Notes under the pieces: generated by a model | The model's input: only the letters and a program-made list of their open reading frames with translations | The model's database searches: none | What the model was told of the DNA's origin: nothing | Made by a program: the position numbers and the translations under genes | Source: an uncultured Pelagibacteraceae bacterium | GTDB taxonomy: Bacteria > Pseudomonadota > Alphaproteobacteria > Pelagibacterales > Pelagibacteraceae | Assembly: GCA_902589725.1 (NCBI GenBank) | Contig: CACITU010000004.1 | Span: 1 to 64,000 of the forward strand | Direction of reading: 5' to 3' | Length of the DNA: 64,000 nucleotides | Shown here: piece by piece, positions 9,634 to 18,093 of the stretch | How the letters are laid out: every line of letters begins with the position of its first letter | Position numbering within the stretch: position 1 is the first letter of the stretch

Positions 9634-11009
9634 ATCATTTTTTTAGGATCAACAATTTTATTATAATCTCTCTCGTTTATTAATCCTGTTTTTAAAGTCT
9701 CATGCTTTAAAGTTGTATTATTACTTAATGCTGTTTTTGCTATTTTTGCAGCTTTATCATATCCAATATGAGGAGCTAGTGCAGTAACAAGCATTAATGA
9801 ATTATCTAGATGTTCCTGTATTTTTTTCTTATTTGCCTTTATTCCTTTAATACAGTAAGCAGCAAAATTTTTTGTACTGTCAGCGATTAGGTCAATTGAT
9901 TGTAAAATATTATGAGCAATTAAAGGTTTAAAAACATTTAGCTCAAAATGTCCATGGGATCCAGCCATCGTAATACCATTATGGTTTCCAATAACTTTTA
10001 CACAGACCATTGTAACTGCTTCACATTGAGTTGGATTTACTTTTCCTGGCATAATGGATGAACCTGGCTCATTTTCAGGTAATATTAATTCACCATATCC
10101 AGCCCTAGGACCTGAGCCTAAAAATCGAATATCATTTGATATTTTCATTAAAGCTACAGCACAAGTATTTAAAGCACCCGAAAAATTTACAATTGAATCA
10201 TGTGCAGCGAGTTCTGCAAATTTATTTGGTGCTGGTTTAAATTTTATTTTAGTAAATTTAGCAATTTCTTTTACAATTTTTTTGTCAAAATTTTTTTTTG
10301 AATTTATTCCAGTACCAACAGCTGTACCACCCTGAGCAAGAAATAAAATTTCTTTTAAAGCATGCTCTATTCTTTCAATACTTTTTTTAACTTGAAAATG
10401 ATATCCTGAAAACTCTTGTCCAAGGGAAAGTGGTGTAGCATCTTGTAAATGAGTTCTTCCGATTTTTACTATACTTTTAAATTCTATGGACTTTCTTTTT
10501 AGTTCTTTTTCAAGAATCTTTAAGCTTGGTAGCATTTTAGTTGTTGTTTCTTTAGCTACTGAAATATGCATTGCAGTTGGAAAAACATCATTCGTAGATT
10601 GAGATTTGTTTACGTGATCATTTGGATGAACAGGCTTCTTTGCTCCTTTTTTTCCACCTAAAATTTCTATTGCTCGGTTAGCAATCACTTCATTTACATT
10701 CATATTTGTTTGTGTGCCAGAACCAGTTTGCCAAACCTTTAAAGGAAAATTTTCATCTAATTTACCTTTAATCACTTCATCTGATGCTTTAATTATTGCT
10801 TTTGAAATTCTGCCATCAATTAATTTATCTTTAGCATGCACTATAGCAGCTGATCGCTTAATAATTGCAATTGATTTAATAATTGAAATATTTACTAAAA
10901 TTTTACCTATATTGAAAAACTTATTTGACCTTTGAGTAGATGCTCCCCAATACTTATCATTTGGAACATTTATACCGCCAATACTGTCAAATTCTTTTCT
11001 TAATTTCAT
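9621..11009 (-). CDS. fumC: Class II fumarate hydratase FumC
   Basis: FumC interconverts fumarate and malate in the TCA cycle without an iron-sulfur cluster. The lyase-1 signature GSSIMPGKVNPTQCE is present, with the conserved substrate-binding GSGTQTNMNVNEV and HPNDHVNKSQSTNDVFPTAMH regions and the GRTHLQDATPLSLGQE loop. The length of 462 residues matches the family. It stands alone with 67 bases to the divergent MazG-like gene; its 3' end overlaps the AsmA-like gene by 13 bases. The family also contains aspartase and argininosuccinate lyase, but the combination of motifs favours fumarase. Confidence 0.96.
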   Translation of the reverse strand: MKLRKEFDSIGGINVPNDKYWGASTQRSNKFFNIGKILVNISIIKSIAIIKRSAAIVHAKDKLIDGRISKAIIKASDEVIKGKLDENFPLKVWQTGSGTQTNMNVNEVIANRAIEILGGKKGAKKPVHPNDHVNKSQSTNDVFPTAMHISVAKETTTKMLPSLKILEKELKRKSIEFKSIVKIGRTHLQDATPLSLGQEFSGYHFQVKKSIERIEHALKEILFLAQGGTAVGTGINSKKNFDKKIVKEIAKFTKIKFKPAPNKFAELAAHDSIVNFSGALNTCAVALMKISNDIRFLGSGPRAGYGELILPENEPGSSIMPGKVNPTQCEAVTMVCVKVIGNHNGITMAGSHGHFELNVFKPLIAHNILQSIDLIADSTKNFAAYCIKGIKANKKKIQEHLDNSLMLVTALAPHIGYDKAAKIAKTALSNNTTLKHETLKTGLINERDYNKIVDPKKMIYPS

Positions 11010-11076
11010 TGATTAATTTTTAAGTAACAAATAATTATTAACATACAATATATTTATAGAAACATACAGGAGCATT

Positions 11077-11448
11077 ATGTCGAATTTTAGCAAAGTAGGG
11101 ACTTTCATGAAAACTTTTGGTCAAGAAGTTAAAACTAAACCATCTTTTAGTACTGAAAAAATAAACAAATTAAGGATAGATCTAATTAAAGAGGAATTAG
11201 AAGAACTTACAGAAGCAATGAATAATAAGGATTTATTGGAAGTAGCTGATGCCCTTACAGATATATTATATGTAACTTATGGTGCAGGTCATGCATTTGG
11301 AATAGATTTGGATAAATGTTTTGATGAGGTTCAAAATTCCAACATGAGTAAGTTAGATGAAAATGGTAGACCTATTTACAATGACTCTGGAAAAGTCATG
11401 AAAGGCCCCAACTATTTTAAGCCAGATCTGTCTAAATTTATAAATTAG
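11077..11448 (+). CDS. MazG-like nucleoside triphosphate pyrophosphohydrolase (PRA-PH fold)
   Basis: A 123-residue all-alpha protein with the acidic metal-binding motifs of the MazG/HisE superfamily: KEELEEL near residues 37-43 and EVADALTDILYVTYGAG near residues 54-70, followed by a typical ending in which FDEVQNSNMSK leads to KVMKGPNYFKPDL. Such enzymes hydrolyse nucleotide or phosphoribosyl-nucleotide pyrophosphates in the cytoplasm. No his genes are nearby, so a housekeeping or nucleotide-cleaning role is more likely than HisE. An AGGAGC ribosome-binding site lies just before the ATG at 11077. The last 4 bases overlap the convergent nadC. The substrate cannot be read from the sequence. 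Confidence 0.8.
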   Translation: MSNFSKVGTFMKTFGQEVKTKPSFSTEKINKLRIDLIKEELEELTEAMNNKDLLEVADALTDILYVTYGAGHAFGIDLDKCFDEVQNSNMSKLDENGRPIYNDSGKVMKGPNYFKPDLSKFIN

Positions 11449-12278
11449 ATTTCTAACTTAAAGTCAACAGCAGGAGCGCTGTGAGTAATACTACCAACAG
11501 AAATTCTATTAACCCCAGTAGATGCTATAGCTTTGACAGTTTTTAAACTTACATTTCCAGAGGCTTCAGTTTCATAACGTTTTTTTACTATTCTCACACT
11601 TTCTCTTAAATTTTTAATAGTCATATTATCTAGGAGAACTCTATTAAATTTAAGACCTAAAATTGATCTAAGTTGCTTAATAGTATCAACTTCGACGGTA
11701 ATTTTTTTTCCTTTTTTATTTTTAATAGCTTTTAAAACCAAACTCTTTAAATCTGAAGTCACTATATGGTTATCTTTAATTAGATATTCATCACTTAAAT
11801 TAAATCTATGATTTCTACCACCCCCTAATTTAACAGCATATTTTTGTATAACTCTTAAATTTGGGATTGTTTTTCTTGTGCAGCAAATTTTACTTTTTTT
11901 TCCAACTATTTTAACAAACTCATTTGTTTTAGTAGCTATTCCAGAAATATGAGATAAAAAATTTAAAGCAACTCTTTCCGCAATTAAAATATTTTTTGCT
12001 TTTCCTTTAATTGAGGCAACTAAAGAACCTTTTTTTACCTTTGAACCATCTTTTTTTTTAACGATGAATTTTATATTACTGTCAATTAACGCAAATGCCT
12101 CTTTAGCGAATAATAATCCTCCAACAATTGCACTTTGATTTGATATTAATTTGAATGTTATTACATTATTATCATGAATCAAACTTGAGGTAATATCTCC
12201 TGATGGGTAAAGATCCTCATTCAATGCTAGCTTAACAGTACTTTTGATAAATTCTTTACTTAATTTTATATTTGACAC
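11445..12278 (-). CDS. nadC: Nicotinate-nucleotide pyrophosphorylase (carboxylating) NadC
   Basis: NadC converts quinolinate and PRPP to nicotinate mononucleotide, the third step of de novo NAD synthesis. Family hallmarks are EDLYPSGDITS, NFLSHISGIATKT, the basic CCTRKTIPNLRVIQKYAV loop, GGGRNHRFNLSDEYLIKDNH and the C-terminal barrel strand VDTIKQL with LLDNMT. The ending SVGSITHSAPAVDFKLEI is characteristic. The length of 277 residues is normal. It starts 4 bases after nadA, so nadA-nadC form an operon; nadB (aspartate oxidase) is not in the pair. Confidence 0.96.
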   Translation of the reverse strand: MSNIKLSKEFIKSTVKLALNEDLYPSGDITSSLIHDNNVITFKLISNQSAIVGGLLFAKEAFALIDSNIKFIVKKKDGSKVKKGSLVASIKGKAKNILIAERVALNFLSHISGIATKTNEFVKIVGKKSKICCTRKTIPNLRVIQKYAVKLGGGRNHRFNLSDEYLIKDNHIVTSDLKSLVLKAIKNKKGKKITVEVDTIKQLRSILGLKFNRVLLDNMTIKNLRESVRIVKKRYETEASGNVSLKTVKAIASTGVNRISVGSITHSAPAVDFKLEI

Positions 12279-12282
12279 TTAT

Positions 12283-13272
12283 TTATCTGCCAATAGCTGC
12301 CATTCTCTCTACAGATATTCTGGCTTTCTCAATTGTTTCTTTATCCATAATTATTTCACCAGTTTCATTCTCCAGACAATTTAATATTTTTGGAAGTGTA
12401 ATCTTTTTCATATGAGGACACATATTGCATGGTTTAACAAATTCTACATTTGGATTTTCTATTTGAATATTGTCACTCATTGAACATTCTGTGACCATCA
12501 TTACTTTTTTTGGTTGATTATCATTTACATATTTGATCATTCCAGAAGTGGATCCTGCAAAATCACTTGCCTTAATAACATCTGGAGGACATTCTGGGTG
12601 TGCTATAATCTTAATACCTGGATTATTTTTTCTAATATCATCTATTTCTTTTTTATTGAATTGATCATGGACAATACAAATTCCTTTCCATGAAATAATT
12701 TCAACATCAGTTTGAGAAGCAACATATTTAGCTAAGTAATCGTCGGGCAAAAATATTACTTTTTTAACACCAAGTGATTTAACTATTTTAACTGCATTAG
12801 CAGATGTACAACATACATCAGTTTCAGCTTTAACTTCTGCTGACGTATTGACATAAGACACAACAGGAACTCCTGGATATTTCTCTTTTAACAATCTAAC
12901 ATCTTTACCTGTAATCGATGACGATAAAGAACAACCAGCATCCATATCTGGAAGTATAACTTTTTTATCAGGGCTCATTAATTTTGCAGTCTCTGCCATA
13001 AAATGAACTCCAGCCATTAAAATAATATTTGCCGAAGTTTTTGAAGCTTCAATTGCTAGAGCTAATGAATCAGCAGAAAAATCTGCAACACCATGGTAGA
13101 TTTCTGGCGTTTGATAATTGTGAGCAAGAATTACCGCATTTTTTTGTTTTTTTAATTTATTAATTTTATGAATATATGGAGCATGAACTGACCATTCAAT
13201 TTCAGGCATTACTTTTGAAATCTTTTTATAAATAGGTTCTGTTGCTTTTTGTACTTCTTGTGTAAATTCCAT
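12283..13272 (-). CDS. nadA: Quinolinate synthase NadA
   Basis: NadA condenses iminoaspartate with dihydroxyacetone phosphate to quinolinate using a [4Fe-4S] cluster. The three cluster cysteines are in TDVCCTSANA, AHPECPPDVI and KPCNMCPHMKK. The motifs AVILAHNYQTPEIYHGVADF, MAGVHFMAETAKLMSP and PDMDAGCSLSSSI are typical. The frame can be extended to a TTG at 13287, but the ATG at 13272 gives a start MEFTQEVQ and is preferred. It is followed at 4 bases by nadC. The upstream side faces the tRNA-Leu gene on the other strand. Confidence 0.96.
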   Translation of the reverse strand: MEFTQEVQKATEPIYKKISKVMPEIEWSVHAPYIHKINKLKKQKNAVILAHNYQTPEIYHGVADFSADSLALAIEASKTSANIILMAGVHFMAETAKLMSPDKKVILPDMDAGCSLSSSITGKDVRLLKEKYPGVPVVSYVNTSAEVKAETDVCCTSANAVKIVKSLGVKKVIFLPDDYLAKYVASQTDVEIISWKGICIVHDQFNKKEIDDIRKNNPGIKIIAHPECPPDVIKASDFAGSTSGMIKYVNDNQPKKVMMVTECSMSDNIQIENPNVEFVKPCNMCPHMKKITLPKILNCLENETGEIIMDKETIEKARISVERMAAIGR

Positions 13273-13327
13273 AAGAATTTTTACCAATTTGAAACATAAT
13301 TGTCATTCATTTATTATGGGACATTTT

Positions 13328-13413
13328 GCGGTCGTGCTGAAATTGGTAGACAGGCACGGTTGAGGGCCGTGTGGACATTGTCCATGAGAGTTCGAGTCTC
13401 TCCGACCGCACCA
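13328..13413 (+). tRNA. tRNA-Leu (anticodon GAG)
   Basis: A complete class II cloverleaf. The acceptor stem GCGGTCG (13328-13334) pairs with CGACCGC (13403-13409), with discriminator A and an encoded CCA (13411-13413). The anticodon arm is CACGG, loop TTGAGGG, CCGTG, giving anticodon GAG, which reads CUU/CUC leucine codons. The long variable arm (TGGACA TTG TCCA) is expected for leucine. The T arm is GAGAG TTCGAGT CTCTC. Confidence 0.97.
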
Positions 13414-13425
13414 AATTTAGTTGTA

Positions 13426-14313
13426 TTAATTAATCCAATCTGGTTTTTTAATATTTATTGAAGCTTCTTTAGTTTTAAAATCAAATCTTTCATCAAAATT
13501 TTTATCTAAATATTTAACTAAGGCAAAAGGATAATCATTCTCAATTAATACCTTACCTATTTCTATTTCATTATTAAAAATACTTTCACCTTCATGTAAT
13601 TTTCCATTCTTTATATTTATTGGAAATAATCTTTTTGAAAGCTTGTTCTTTAATTTAATTCGTGCAGTATTTTCTTGGCCTACATAACAACCTTTTTTAA
13701 AATCAATTCCATTTAATTCTTCAAAATTACACTCAATACCAAACAATTTGTTTTGTAATTTGTTTAAATTCTTTGGAACTATTCCGAGTTTATGACTTAA
13801 TGAATAGTATTCTTTAAGATTAGAATCATGAAGATCAAGCTTTTTTAAAGATAGATAAAGTTTTTCTAAATTAATGATTAATCTAGCTCCCAATTCTTTA
13901 TTTCTTGGGTCTAAAAGAATTGGATCTTCTCTATATTTAATAGTAAATCCAGTTTGATCTTTTGCTTCTTCAAAAGTTAAGAATTTTTCATAAGAAAATG
14001 CTGCTACAATAAATTCATTACTAAGATTTAGAATTTCAACCTTTGATCTAAGCTTATATAATGAAAATTGTTTGAACAATCCATCTGCTTGTGTTTTATC
14101 ACAATCGATGAGGTATCCTGATTTATATTTTACAATTATGAACTCATATAAAAATTTACCTTGAGGTGTAAGTAATGAACTAAAGCAACTATTTGAATCA
14201 TTTACTTTATTGATGTCATTACTAATAAGATTTTGAAGAAACTCTTTTACATCATCTCCATGGATATAAAGAATTGCTCTATCATCTAAAATATAAACAT
14301 TTTTAATATTCAT
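13426..14313 (-). CDS. ygfZ: YgfZ/GcvT-like folate-binding protein
   Basis: YgfZ (IBA57-like) proteins use folate and help maturation or repair of iron-sulfur enzymes. The family signature KGCYVGQENTARIKLKNK is present near residue 205, containing the conserved Cys within K-G-C-Y-x-G-Q-E. The N-terminal part (YILDDRAILYIHGDDVKEFL, ISNDINKV, TPQGKFLYEFII) matches the GcvT-like fold without full GcvT. The length of 295 residues is normal. It is a single gene between the tRNA and a divergent dihydroorotase gene. Confidence 0.88.
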   Translation of the reverse strand: MNIKNVYILDDRAILYIHGDDVKEFLQNLISNDINKVNDSNSCFSSLLTPQGKFLYEFIIVKYKSGYLIDCDKTQADGLFKQFSLYKLRSKVEILNLSNEFIVAAFSYEKFLTFEEAKDQTGFTIKYREDPILLDPRNKELGARLIINLEKLYLSLKKLDLHDSNLKEYYSLSHKLGIVPKNLNKLQNKLFGIECNFEELNGIDFKKGCYVGQENTARIKLKNKLSKRLFPINIKNGKLHEGESIFNNEIEIGKVLIENDYPFALVKYLDKNFDERFDFKTKEASINIKKPDWIN

Positions 14314-14356
14314 AATTGATTAATTATATAATGTAATATAATAGCAATTTTCTAAA

Positions 14357-15664
14357 ATGTTAGATCTTATAATTAAAAACGGACAATGTTACATTGATGG
14401 TGAATTAAAAGATGTTGATGTTGCTATAAAAGATGGAAAAATTCAGCAGATTGGACAAATTTCAGAGAAAGCAAAAGAGACAATAAATGTAAAGGGCCAA
14501 ACAGTATTACCTGGCTGTATAGATACACAAACACATTTTAGAGAGCCAGGTTCAACTGATACAGAGGATCTTCATTCAGGTAGTAGAGCAGCTATAGCAG
14601 GTGGAATAACTAGCGTATTTGAAATGCCAAATACTAATCCACCAACTTCCAACATGAAGGAATTTCAAAGAAAACTAGATCTTGCTAAAAATAGAATGTA
14701 TTCCAATTATGCTTTTTATTTTGGTGCAACAGCAGATAATGCGGATGATTTAGCAAGTCTAGAGGGATTAGAAGGTTGTTGTGGAATTAAACTTTTTGCA
14801 GGATCTTCTACTGGTAATTTGTTAGTTGCTGAAGAAGACGATATAGATAAGGTTTTTCAAAATGCTTCAAAAGTAGTAGCAGTTCATTCTGAGGATGAGG
14901 CAATTTTAAAAGTTAATAAGAAATTAATAAAAGAGGGTGATGTTCATTCCCATCCAGTATGGAGAAGTGTAGAATGTGCAATTGCATCTACAAGAAGAAT
15001 TGTTCGAATTGCAGAAAAGCATAATAAAAAAGCTCACGTACTGCATATAACAACTAAAGAAGAAATTGATTTTTTATCTCAACATAAAGGAAATATTACA
15101 TTTGAGATTACTCCACAGCATTTAACTCTTTATGCACCAGATTGCTATGACAAGCTTGGAACTTATGCTCAGATGAACCCACCTTTAAGAGATAAATCTC
15201 ATTATGATAGATTATGGTATGGAGTGAGAAACAACTTCAATGATACGATTGGGTCAGATCATGCTCCTCATTTAAAAGAAAACAAAGATAAAGTGTATCC
15301 AAATACACCTTCTGGAATGCCAGGAGTTCAAACTTTAATGCCTGTAATGCTAAATCACATAAATGATGGAAAATTATCTCTAAACCAATTGATGAACTTT
15401 GTTTGTGAAAATCCAGTGAAAATTTTTGGAATTAAAAACAAAGGATTTATCAAAGAAGGTTATGATGCTGACTTTACAATAGTAGATATGAATAAAATAA
15501 TTGAAATTAAAAATGAAAATATTGAGAGCAAATGTAAATGGTCACCGTTCAATGGATTTAAATTTAAAGGAACACCAACTCATACAATTATTGCTGGAAA
15601 AATTAAAATGCAGGATGGAAAAATATTAGGTGATCCTGATGGAAAACCTTTGCAGTTTAGCTAA
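14357..15664 (+). CDS. pyrC: Dihydroorotase (class I)
   Basis: Dihydroorotase closes carbamoyl aspartate to dihydroorotate in pyrimidine synthesis. The amidohydrolase layout is clear: the N-terminal beta part (IKNGQCYIDG), metal loop TQTHFREPG, FEMPNTNPPT, the lysine in CGIKLFAGSSTG, His in VHSEDE and VLHITTKEE, and Asp in GSDHAPH. The first His of the usual HxH is Gln (TQTHF), which is a feature of an alphaproteobacterial dihydroorotase subgroup as far as I know, not necessarily a defect. The length is 435 residues. The last 8 bases overlap the convergent SMR transporter gene. Confidence 0.9.
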   Translation: MLDLIIKNGQCYIDGELKDVDVAIKDGKIQQIGQISEKAKETINVKGQTVLPGCIDTQTHFREPGSTDTEDLHSGSRAAIAGGITSVFEMPNTNPPTSNMKEFQRKLDLAKNRMYSNYAFYFGATADNADDLASLEGLEGCCGIKLFAGSSTGNLLVAEEDDIDKVFQNASKVVAVHSEDEAILKVNKKLIKEGDVHSHPVWRSVECAIASTRRIVRIAEKHNKKAHVLHITTKEEIDFLSQHKGNITFEITPQHLTLYAPDCYDKLGTYAQMNPPLRDKSHYDRLWYGVRNNFNDTIGSDHAPHLKENKDKVYPNTPSGMPGVQTLMPVMLNHINDGKLSLNQLMNFVCENPVKIFGIKNKGFIKEGYDADFTIVDMNKIIEIKNENIESKCKWSPFNGFKFKGTPTHTIIAGKIKMQDGKILGDPDGKPLQFS

Positions 15665-15989
15665 GCCTTCCGGTAAAACTATTTACAAGTATCACACCAA
15701 TTACAATCAAAAATAATCCTAATATTGCTTGCCAAGCTAATGTTTGTTTAAAGAATATATACCCAAGAATTGCAATTGTAAAAATTCCAAGACCACTCCA
15801 TGTTGCGTACATAATAGCGATAGGAATTTTATTTGCTACAAAAGTTAAAAGATAGAAAGCACAAAGATAAAAGAATGCAAGAGCAGTTGTTGGGATTAGT
15901 TTTGTAAAATTTTGAGTTATAGGTAATAACATTGTACCTGCAACCTCAAAGAAGACTGCACCTGCAAGAAATAAATATGTTTTAACCAT
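15657..15989 (-). CDS. Small multidrug resistance (SMR/EmrE-like) transporter
   Basis: A 110-residue protein made of four hydrophobic helices, the size and design of EmrE and related proton-coupled exporters of cations or guanidinium. The membrane-embedded glutamate is Glu15 in GAVFFEVAGTMLL, and the family motif AIMYATWSGLGIFTIAILGYIFFKQ follows at about residues 58-82. The ends of the gene overlap both neighbours: 8 bases with dihydroorotase (convergent) and 8 bases with prpE upstream, so it is likely translated from the prpE message. The substrate is unknown. Confidence 0.9.
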   Translation of the reverse strand: MVKTYLFLAGAVFFEVAGTMLLPITQNFTKLIPTTALAFFYLCAFYLLTFVANKIPIAIMYATWSGLGIFTIAILGYIFFKQTLAWQAILGLFLIVIGVILVNSFTGRLS

Positions 15990-17883
15990 TGTTTATAATT
16001 TTATGTTTAATTAAATCATCTGTTATTTCAGTTAATATTGCAGGATCATCAATTGTAGGTGGCACTTTATAATCAACACCATCTGCAATTTTTCTTATAG
16101 TTCCTCTTAAAATTTTACCTGATCTTGTTTTTGGTAATCTTTTAATAACTATCACAACTTTAAATGCAGCAACTGGGCCTATTTTATCCCTAACCATCTG
16201 AACACATTCTTTTGAAATAGTTTCATTATCTTTATCTACACCAGATTTTAGAACCACTAAACCAATAGGTAATTGACCTTTTAATTTATCTGCAATTCCA
16301 AGTACCGCACATTCCGCAACAGATTGATGTTCTGATAAAACTTCTTCGATGGCTCCAGTAGACAATCTATGACCAGCTACATTTATTATGTCATCAGTTC
16401 TAGACATTATCCAAATATAACCATCATCATCGATATGACCTGCATCATATGTTTGGTAGTAACCCTCGTAATTAGACATATAGTTTTCTTTATATCTTTG
16501 ATCTGCATTCCATAATGTTGGAAAAGTGCCAGGAGGCAAAGGGAGTTTTACAACGATGTCTCCCATTTCGTTTGATTTTGCTAGAGATTGGTCTGGCTTA
16601 ATGATTTTGACATCATATCCAGGGACAGCTTTACAGGCTGAACCATATTTTGTGTCCATCATTTCAATACCAGTACAATTTGAGCTTATTGCCCAACTAG
16701 TTTCAGTTTGCCACCAATGATCAATCACTGGAACCTTAAGTAAATTCTCAGCCCACTTAATTGTGTCTGGATCAGCTCTTTCTCCAGCAAGGAATAAGCT
16801 TTCAAAACTGCTTAAATCATATTTTGAGAAAAATTTACCATCAGGATCCTCTTTCTTAATAGCTCTAAAAGCTGTTGGAGCCGTAAAAAGAGATTTTACT
16901 TTATAGTTAGATATTATTTTCCAAAATGCACCAGCATCTGGAGTTCCTACAGGCTTACCTTCAAACAAAACTGTAGTGCATCCTTTAAATAAAGGAGCGT
17001 AGACAATATAAGAGTGTCCAACAATCCAACCAATATCACTAGCGGACCACCAAATATCATTAGTATCAATGTTGTAAATATTTTTCATAGTCCATTTGAG
17101 AGCAACAATATGGCCCCCGATATCTCTAACTATCCCCTTTGGAGTACCAGTTGTGCCTGACGTATATAAAATATAAGCAAACTCATTTGAGTTCATCTCA
17201 ACACAATCAGCATCTTTAGCATTTGAAGTTACTTCCTCCCAGCTGACCTCTGTTGGAGCATTTAATTTAACTTCGTGACCAGGTCTTTGGAATAAAATCA
17301 TCTTTTCAATTTTGTGACTGGCTATTTTAATAGCTTCATCAACAAGTGGCTTATACTCAACTGTTCTTCCAGGCTCAAAACCACACGATGCAGTCACTAA
17401 TATTTTTGCTTTACTGTCATCAATTCTGCTTGCAAGCTCATTTGAGGCAAATCCACCAAACACAACAGAGTGAATTGCACCAATTCTTGCACAAGCTAGC
17501 ATTGCAATTACTGCTTCAGGGATCATTGGCATGTAAATAATCACTCTATCACCTTTGTTAGCGCCTTGAGCTTTCAATGCCCCTGCAAATTTAGAGACTT
17601 TCGATCTTAATTCCTCATAAGTGAGCTGACTTTTGTTACCTGTAATAGGACTATCGTAGATTAATGCTGTTTTCTGTCCTCTTCCTTGATCAATATGAAT
17701 GTCTAAAGCGTTATAACAGGTGTTTGTGACACCATCTTCAAACCATTTAAAGAAAGGTGGGTTAGATTTATTCAAAATTTTTGATGGTTTTTTAAACCAA
17801 AAGATATCTTCCGAGGCTTCTTGCCAAAATTTTTCAGGATTTTTTATAGAATTCTCGTAAATTTGATTAAATGTAGAAGACAT
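15982..17883 (-). CDS. prpE: Propionyl-CoA synthetase / acyl-CoA ligase PrpE
   Basis: An AMP-forming acyl-CoA ligase that activates propionate or acetate. The P-loop is YILYTSGTTGTPKG, and WWQTETSWAI, IWIMSRTDDIINVAGHRLSTG and the acylatable lysine in RLPKTRSGKILRGTIRKI are the ligase and Acs motifs. The N-terminal FNQIYENSIKNPEKFW and NPPFFKWFEDG, and the HSVVFGGFASNELA region match PrpE better than Acs. The length of 633 residues is normal. It heads a two-gene unit with the SMR transporter. About 210 bases separate it from the divergent proteorhodopsin gene. Acetate could also be a substrate. Confidence 0.88.
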   Translation of the reverse strand: MSSTFNQIYENSIKNPEKFWQEASEDIFWFKKPSKILNKSNPPFFKWFEDGVTNTCYNALDIHIDQGRGQKTALIYDSPITGNKSQLTYEELRSKVSKFAGALKAQGANKGDRVIIYMPMIPEAVIAMLACARIGAIHSVVFGGFASNELASRIDDSKAKILVTASCGFEPGRTVEYKPLVDEAIKIASHKIEKMILFQRPGHEVKLNAPTEVSWEEVTSNAKDADCVEMNSNEFAYILYTSGTTGTPKGIVRDIGGHIVALKWTMKNIYNIDTNDIWWSASDIGWIVGHSYIVYAPLFKGCTTVLFEGKPVGTPDAGAFWKIISNYKVKSLFTAPTAFRAIKKEDPDGKFFSKYDLSSFESLFLAGERADPDTIKWAENLLKVPVIDHWWQTETSWAISSNCTGIEMMDTKYGSACKAVPGYDVKIIKPDQSLAKSNEMGDIVVKLPLPPGTFPTLWNADQRYKENYMSNYEGYYQTYDAGHIDDDGYIWIMSRTDDIINVAGHRLSTGAIEEVLSEHQSVAECAVLGIADKLKGQLPIGLVVLKSGVDKDNETISKECVQMVRDKIGPVAAFKVVIVIKRLPKTRSGKILRGTIRKIADGVDYKVPPTIDDPAILTEITDDLIKHKIINNG

Positions 17884-18047
17884 AAAAATTTGATTCGAAT
17901 TCCTTATTTTTTTTGATTTTTAACTTATAAATTGTATTTAATTTTAAAAATTAAGTAAAATCAATGCTTATTAGTGAAAATTAAGTCTTCATAAAACTAT
18001 TTTTATTTGCTATTTAACCACGAAATTGGCTTAGGGTAACTTAAGTC

Positions 18048-18063
18048 TAGTTTATATAAACTA
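18048..18063. promoter_or_regulatory. 16-bp perfect palindrome in the proteorhodopsin promoter region
   Basis: TAGTTTATATAAACTA reads the same on both strands and ends 30 bases before the proteorhodopsin ATG. Its centre contains a TATATA/TATAAA that could act as a -10 element, so the palindrome could be an operator overlapping the promoter. Part of its symmetry could be chance in AT-rich DNA. Function is inference. Confidence 0.4.
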
Positions 18064-18080
18064 AAATAAAAACTAACGAA

Positions 18081-18087
18081 GAGGGAG
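18081..18087 (+). promoter_or_regulatory. Strong Shine-Dalgarno site of proteorhodopsin
   Basis: GAGGGAG lies 6 bases before the ATG at 18094. Few genes in this window have such a clear site, which fits a highly expressed protein. Confidence 0.75.
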
Positions 18088-18093
18088 TTTTTT

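Noticed and set aside
14357-15664. Dihydroorotase has Gln in place of the first His of its HxH metal site (TQTHFREPG).
   Set aside because: A Gln at this place with the same neighbours is a trait of an alphaproteobacterial subgroup as far as I know, so it was not called a defect.
15982-17883. Reading the gene as acetyl-CoA synthetase (acs).
   Set aside because: Length and N-terminal motifs fit PrpE better; acetate may still be used, so only the name was changed.
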